Positions 6,762-9,118 of a DNA stretch of 9,118 nt are shown here, piece by piece. The notes under the pieces were generated by a model, which saw only the letters and a list, made by a program, of their open reading frames with translations, was not told where the DNA came from and made no database searches. The position numbers and the translations under genes were made by a program. The stretch is from Devosia equisanguinis (GTDB lineage: Bacteria > Pseudomonadota > Alphaproteobacteria > Rhizobiales > Hyphomicrobiaceae). Position 1 is the stretch's first letter. Every line of letters starts with the position of its first letter. Location of the stretch: positions 1-9,118 of the forward strand of contig CAMDMH010000082.1 of assembly GCA_945901835.1 (NCBI GenBank), in the 5' to 3' direction.

Positions 6762-7142
6762 ATGCGCCGGGCGGGGAAGACTGTCCTCATCGTTGAGGAC
6801 AACGAGCTCAACATGAAGCTGTTTCATGACCTGCTCGATGCGCATGGGTACGCCACCCTGCAAACGCGCAACGGCATAGACGCGTTGAAGCTCGCCCGGG
6901 AACACCGTCCTGATCTCATCCTGATGGACATCCAGCTTCCCGAGGTCTCCGGTCTAGAGGTTACGAAGTGGCTCAAGGAGGACGACGATCTGCGCGGCAT
7001 TCCTGTCGTGGCAGTGACGGCGTTCGCCATGAAGGGTGACGAGGAGCGGATCCGCCAGGGGGGCTGCGAGGCCTATCTGTCGAAACCCATCTCGGTCATG
7101 AGCTTCGTTGATACGGTGCGCCGTTTCATTGGTGATGCCTGA
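6762..7142 (+). CDS. divK: Single-domain response regulator DivK
   Basis: 126 aa stand-alone receiver. In Caulobacter, DivK is phosphorylated by DivJ, dephosphorylated by PleC, and controls the DivL-CckA-CtrA pathway while switching PleC to kinase mode for PleD. Receiver residues are complete: acidic pair Glu12/Asp13, phosphoacceptor Asp56 in LILMDIQLP, Thr86 in VAVTAFAMKGDEERIR and Lys108 in LSKPIS. The core is nearly the Caulobacter sequence, including KTVLIVEDNELNMKLFHDLL and LEVTKWLKEDDDL. The ATG at 6762 is chosen because it gives the usual DivK length and N-terminus. An AGGTGG lies at 6743-6748, thirteen bases upstream, which is rather far. Longer starts (ATG 6714, TTG 6639) would add 16 or 41 residues unlike any DivK leader I know. 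pleD starts 44 bases downstream, so the two are probably one operon. The stop codon lies in a 15-bp tandem duplication. Confidence 0.93.
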   Translation: MRRAGKTVLIVEDNELNMKLFHDLLDAHGYATLQTRNGIDALKLAREHRPDLILMDIQLPEVSGLEVTKWLKEDDDLRGIPVVAVTAFAMKGDEERIRQGGCEAYLSKPISVMSFVDTVRRFIGDA

Positions 7143-7158
7143 GTTGGTGATGTCTGAG
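7129..7158 (+). repeat. 15-bp tandem duplication over the divK stop
   Basis: TTGGTGATGCCTGAG at 7129-7143 is followed at once by TTGGTGATGTCTGAG at 7144-7158, with 14 of 15 bases identical. The unit is a multiple of three, so the second copy repeats the end of divK in frame: the codons read IGDA-stop and then VGDV-stop. The repeat lies in the divK-pleD gap, just ahead of the pleD ribosome binding site at 7176-7180. Confidence 0.85.
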
Positions 7159-7186
7159 CGGTCGAGCTCGGCAGTGAGGGTTTGTA

Positions 7187-8554
7187 ATGACGGCGCGCGT
7201 ACTGGTGGTCGATGACATTCTGGCTAACGTCAAGTTGCTGGAAGCCAGGCTTCAGGCTGAGTACTTTGAGGTTCTGACCGCCAACAGCGGCCAGGCGGCG
7301 CTCGATATCTGTGCGCGCGAGCGCGTCGATGTCGTCCTGCTCGACGTGATGATGCCCGGCATGGACGGTTTCGAGGTTTGCCGGCGGCTGAAGTCCGCGC
7401 CAGCCACCAGCCATGTCCCCGTGATCATGGTCACCGCTCTCGACCAGCCATCCGACAAGGTGCAAGGCCTCGAGGCTGGCGCCGACGATTTCCTGACGAA
7501 GCCCGTGGACGACATCGCGCTCATCACGCGCGTCAAGAATCTCGCGCGCCTAAAGGCGCTGCACGACGAGATGACGATGCGTGCTTCGACCACGCAGCAA
7601 TTGGGTCTCGGCCCGCAGGCGCTGGCCAAGGCCCTGCGCGGGGAAAGTGGCCGCATCATGCTGGTCGACGATCATCCCCGTTCGGCGGCGCGCATTCTGG
7701 AAGCACTCACGAAGTCGCACGACGCATTTGTCGAGCGGGATATTCAGAACGCCTTGATGAAGGTGACGCAATACAGCTTCGACCTGCTGATCGTCAGTCT
7801 CTCGCTTCAGGGGGCGGACGGCCTCCGCCTCTGCAGCCAGGTCCGCTCCCTCGACCGCACCCGCCATCTGCCGATCATCATCCTCGTCGAGCCCGGCGAC
7901 GACGCACGCCTGCTGCGCGGCCTCGATATGGGCGTCAATGACTACCTGCTCCGCCCGATCGATCGCAACGAGATGTTGGCGCGCTGCAAGACGCAGATCC
8001 GTCGTAAACGCCACGGCGATTTCCTGCGCACCCGCATCGAAGAGAGCGTCGAGCACGCAGTGACCGACGCCCTCACCGGCTTGCACAATCGCCGCTACAT
8101 GGAAGGCCATCTCCGCACGCTTGTGGAAGAAGCGGCAGCGAGCGGCCGGCCACTTTCTGTGATGGTCGCAGACATCGATTTCTTCAAGAAGGTCAATGAC
8201 ACCTGCGGCCACGACGGCGGCGACAACGTGCTGCGGGAGTTCGCGGCGCGTCTGAAGCGCAACACCCGCGGCATCGATCTGGCCTGCCGGATGGGCGGCG
8301 AGGAATTCGTCGTCATCATGCCGGAAACCGAGATGGAGCGCGCCCAGCAGGTCGCGGAACGCCTGCGCGCCATGATCGCGGCCGAGCCGTTCAAGATTAA
8401 TGGAGCGACCCTCGCCAGTGTCACGGCGAGCGTTGGTGTCGCGACGTTGGAAGGTCCGGAAGAAACGCCGGAGAGCATATTCAAGCGTGCCGACAACGCG
8501 CTCTACGCAGCAAAGCGCGAAGGCCGGAACCGGGTAGTCGCGCAGGCGGCCTGA
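7187..8554 (+). CDS. pleD: PleD-type response regulator diguanylate cyclase
   Basis: 455 aa, almost the length of Caulobacter PleD (454 aa as I recall), with order REC1-REC2-GGDEF. The enzyme makes cyclic di-GMP from two GTP when REC1 phosphorylation drives dimerisation; in Caulobacter this governs the swarmer-to-stalked transition. REC1 (1-120) has Asp9/Asp10, phosphoacceptor Asp53 in LLDVMMPGMDG and the FLTKP lysine. REC2 (about 154-275) keeps the VDDHP acidic pair but has Ser204 where the phosphoacceptor Asp should be, as expected for the PleD adaptor receiver. The GGDEF domain (about 290-455) has the metal residue Asp329 in VADIDFFKKVND, the active-site loop GGEEF at 370-374, and the inhibitory I-site RGID (Arg361, Asp364) five residues before it. 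It should therefore be active and subject to product inhibition. The start is supported by GAGGG at 7176-7180, six bases from the ATG. The gene follows divK by 44 bases in the same direction, matching the known phosphorelay pair. Confidence 0.96.
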   Translation: MTARVLVVDDILANVKLLEARLQAEYFEVLTANSGQAALDICARERVDVVLLDVMMPGMDGFEVCRRLKSAPATSHVPVIMVTALDQPSDKVQGLEAGADDFLTKPVDDIALITRVKNLARLKALHDEMTMRASTTQQLGLGPQALAKALRGESGRIMLVDDHPRSAARILEALTKSHDAFVERDIQNALMKVTQYSFDLLIVSLSLQGADGLRLCSQVRSLDRTRHLPIIILVEPGDDARLLRGLDMGVNDYLLRPIDRNEMLARCKTQIRRKRHGDFLRTRIEESVEHAVTDALTGLHNRRYMEGHLRTLVEEAAASGRPLSVMVADIDFFKKVNDTCGHDGGDNVLREFAARLKRNTRGIDLACRMGGEEFVVIMPETEMERAQQVAERLRAMIAAEPFKINGATLASVTASVGVATLEGPEETPESIFKRADNALYAAKREGRNRVVAQAA

Positions 8555-8556
8555 CG

Positions 8557-8580
8557 GTCGGCGTCTCGGGCCGACGTCTT
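8557..8580 (+). terminator. Probable intrinsic terminator of divK-pleD
   Basis: Three bases after the pleD stop, GTCGGC (8557-8562) pairs exactly with GCCGAC (8570-8575) across a seven-base loop. The following bases, GTCTTGTCTTGATT, are T-rich but broken, so the U-tract is weak. Position and stem suggest an intrinsic terminator. Confidence 0.5.
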
Positions 8581-8626
8581 GTCTTGATTAACTCGGGAAC
8601 TTCGCTGGAACTATCGAGAGATAGTC

Positions 8627-8710
8627 ATCCCGGTGCTCGTCACCGGGATCCAAAGCGCCATGATCGCCGACGCTCGAGTAGGCGGGACGCTGGGTCCCAG
8701 GGGCAAGCCC
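8627..8710. repeat. Degenerate dispersed palindromic repeat, two hairpins
   Basis: The first hairpin is perfect: ATCCCGGTG at 8627-8635, a five-base loop CTCGT, and CACCGGGAT at 8641-8649. About 40 bases later comes the palindrome CTGGGTCCCAG (8690-8700) running into GGGGCAAGCCC (8700-8710). From memory, elements of the form GTCATCCCGG...CCGGGATCC followed by CTGGGTCCC...CAAGCCC...GATGAC are abundant between genes in rhizobial genomes. Here the closing GATGAC-like end is missing, so the copy looks eroded. Confidence 0.6.
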
Positions 8711-8896
8711 AACCGCGCTAACATAGAAGTTTCTGCGTTCCCGGAAGCCGAGTGAAGCGAGGCTATCCTGGACCTTTACGCTTCTGAAATGTGTAAAGAC
8801 CCCGGCTCTTCACATTCCGACCTCGCGGTCGAAACGCTCGTCCGGGGACGCAAGGAGAGGTTCTTGCTTACCGTCCGGCCATGTTAGCGCGAATGA

Positions 8897-8908
8897 GGGG
8901 CAAGCCCC
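8897..8908. repeat. Short palindrome repeated from the element at 8700
   Basis: GGGGCAAGCCCC at 8897-8908 is a palindrome with a CAAG centre. Its first eleven bases are identical to 8700-8710, inside the palindromic repeat about 190 bases earlier. The following bases CGGGACGGCATC resemble the closing part expected of that repeat type, so this may be a second, fragmentary copy. Confidence 0.4.
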
Positions 8909-8963
8909 GGGACGGCATCGTTGTTTTGAACGGTTGTCGGAGACGCGTGGATAATCGAGAGTC

Positions 8964-9013
8964 CTCGTGAAACGAGCAGTTCGCCCGGTGCCTCGCAGTG
9001 CCGGGCACCTTTT
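8964..9013 (+). terminator. Terminator-like stem-loops with T4 tail
   Basis: A small hairpin CTCGT-GAA-ACGAG (8964-8976) is followed by a stronger one. GCCCGG at 8983-8988 pairs with CCGGGC at 9001-9006, or alternatively GGTGCC at 8987-8992 pairs with GGCACC at 9004-9009; the second pairing runs directly into TTTT at 9010-9013. This has the form of an intrinsic terminator on the plus strand, yet it lies over 400 bases after pleD and after another likely terminator, with no gene in between. Confidence 0.4.
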
Positions 9014-9118
9014 GAACGCCGCGACGCTGATCCAGGACCGGATAGTCCCGGACCAGCTAGCAAAATGCCCTCGATATGCGAAATTCGCGACACAATAGCG
9101 CCTCAGTCGCCGAGTATG

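Larger units (their letters stand above)
8555..9118. other. 564-base stretch with no convincing gene
   Basis: No frame here carries a recognisable protein, and I found no tRNA or rRNA. The longest open frame, on the minus strand at 9093-8884, reads like translated intergenic repeat (SKGARHCEAPGELLVSRGLS) and not like a protein. The stretch holds the pleD terminator, a palindromic repeat around 8627-8710, an inverted repeat CTTTAC/GTAAAG at 8774-8798, a second GGGGCAAGCCCC palindrome at 8897-8908, stem-loops at 8964-9013 and an 11-base palindrome GCGAAATTCGC at 9078-9088. An ATG occupies the last three bases, but nothing shows that it is a start. Confidence 0.6.

Noticed and set aside
7640..8010. 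Loss of the phosphoacceptor Asp in the second receiver of PleD as a sign of a broken protein
   Set aside because: Caulobacter PleD also lacks this Asp in its second receiver, which serves as a dimerisation adaptor, so this is normal for the family.
8884..9093. Minus-strand 69-codon open frame after pleD
   Set aside because: Its translation resembles intergenic repeat read as protein, it overlaps the stem-loops and palindromes, and I see no domain.
1..9118. CRISPR array, insertion sequence, tRNA, rRNA or phage gene
   Set aside because: No regularly spaced repeats, transposase or integrase motifs, cloverleaf or rRNA sequence were seen on either strand.

Overview
The window looks like chromosomal DNA of a high-GC alphaproteobacterium, most likely of the order Hyphomicrobiales (Rhizobiales; Bradyrhizobiaceae, Xanthobacteraceae or a neighbouring family). 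The best evidence is the adjacent divK-pleD cell-cycle pair with a DUF3572 gene beside it, an arrangement I know from this group. G/C-rich intergenic hairpins of a rhizobial style support it. The genus cannot be fixed from the sequence alone.

Layout: (1) 81-3413, plus strand: formimidoylglutamate deiminase (hutF), an acyl-CoA dehydrogenase, and a ModA-like substrate-binding-fold protein that has no signal peptide. These are separated by 47 and 67 bases, the second gap holding a G/C-rich hairpin repeat. (2) 3451-4425, minus strand: a secreted Bug/TctC-type solute receptor of the tripartite tricarboxylate transporter family, convergent with the previous gene. (3) 4623-5174, plus strand: an NAD(P)H-dependent FMN reductase, divergent from the Bug gene. 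(4) 5249-6562, minus strand: a two-gene unit of DUF3572 protein followed by a ROK-family sugar kinase, probably fructokinase. (5) 6762-8554, plus strand: divK and pleD. (6) 8555-9118: no convincing gene, but a likely pleD terminator, palindromic repeats and a second terminator-like hairpin near 9000.

How the genes may work together: divK and pleD are the clear functional unit. In Caulobacter, DivK is the single-domain regulator that tunes the PleC/DivJ histidine kinases, and PleD is the diguanylate cyclase they phosphorylate. Every key PleD residue is present here, including the c-di-GMP inhibitory site. Genes 1-3 look like accessory metabolism (histidine degradation, acyl-CoA oxidation, ligand binding), but no complete pathway lies in the window and any link between them is only positional.

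I do not see a convincing previously undescribed system. The items most worth a second look are the leaderless ModA-like protein, a perfect 9-bp inverted repeat upstream of divK, an in-frame 15-bp tandem duplication over the divK stop codon, and the structured gene-free stretch after pleD.
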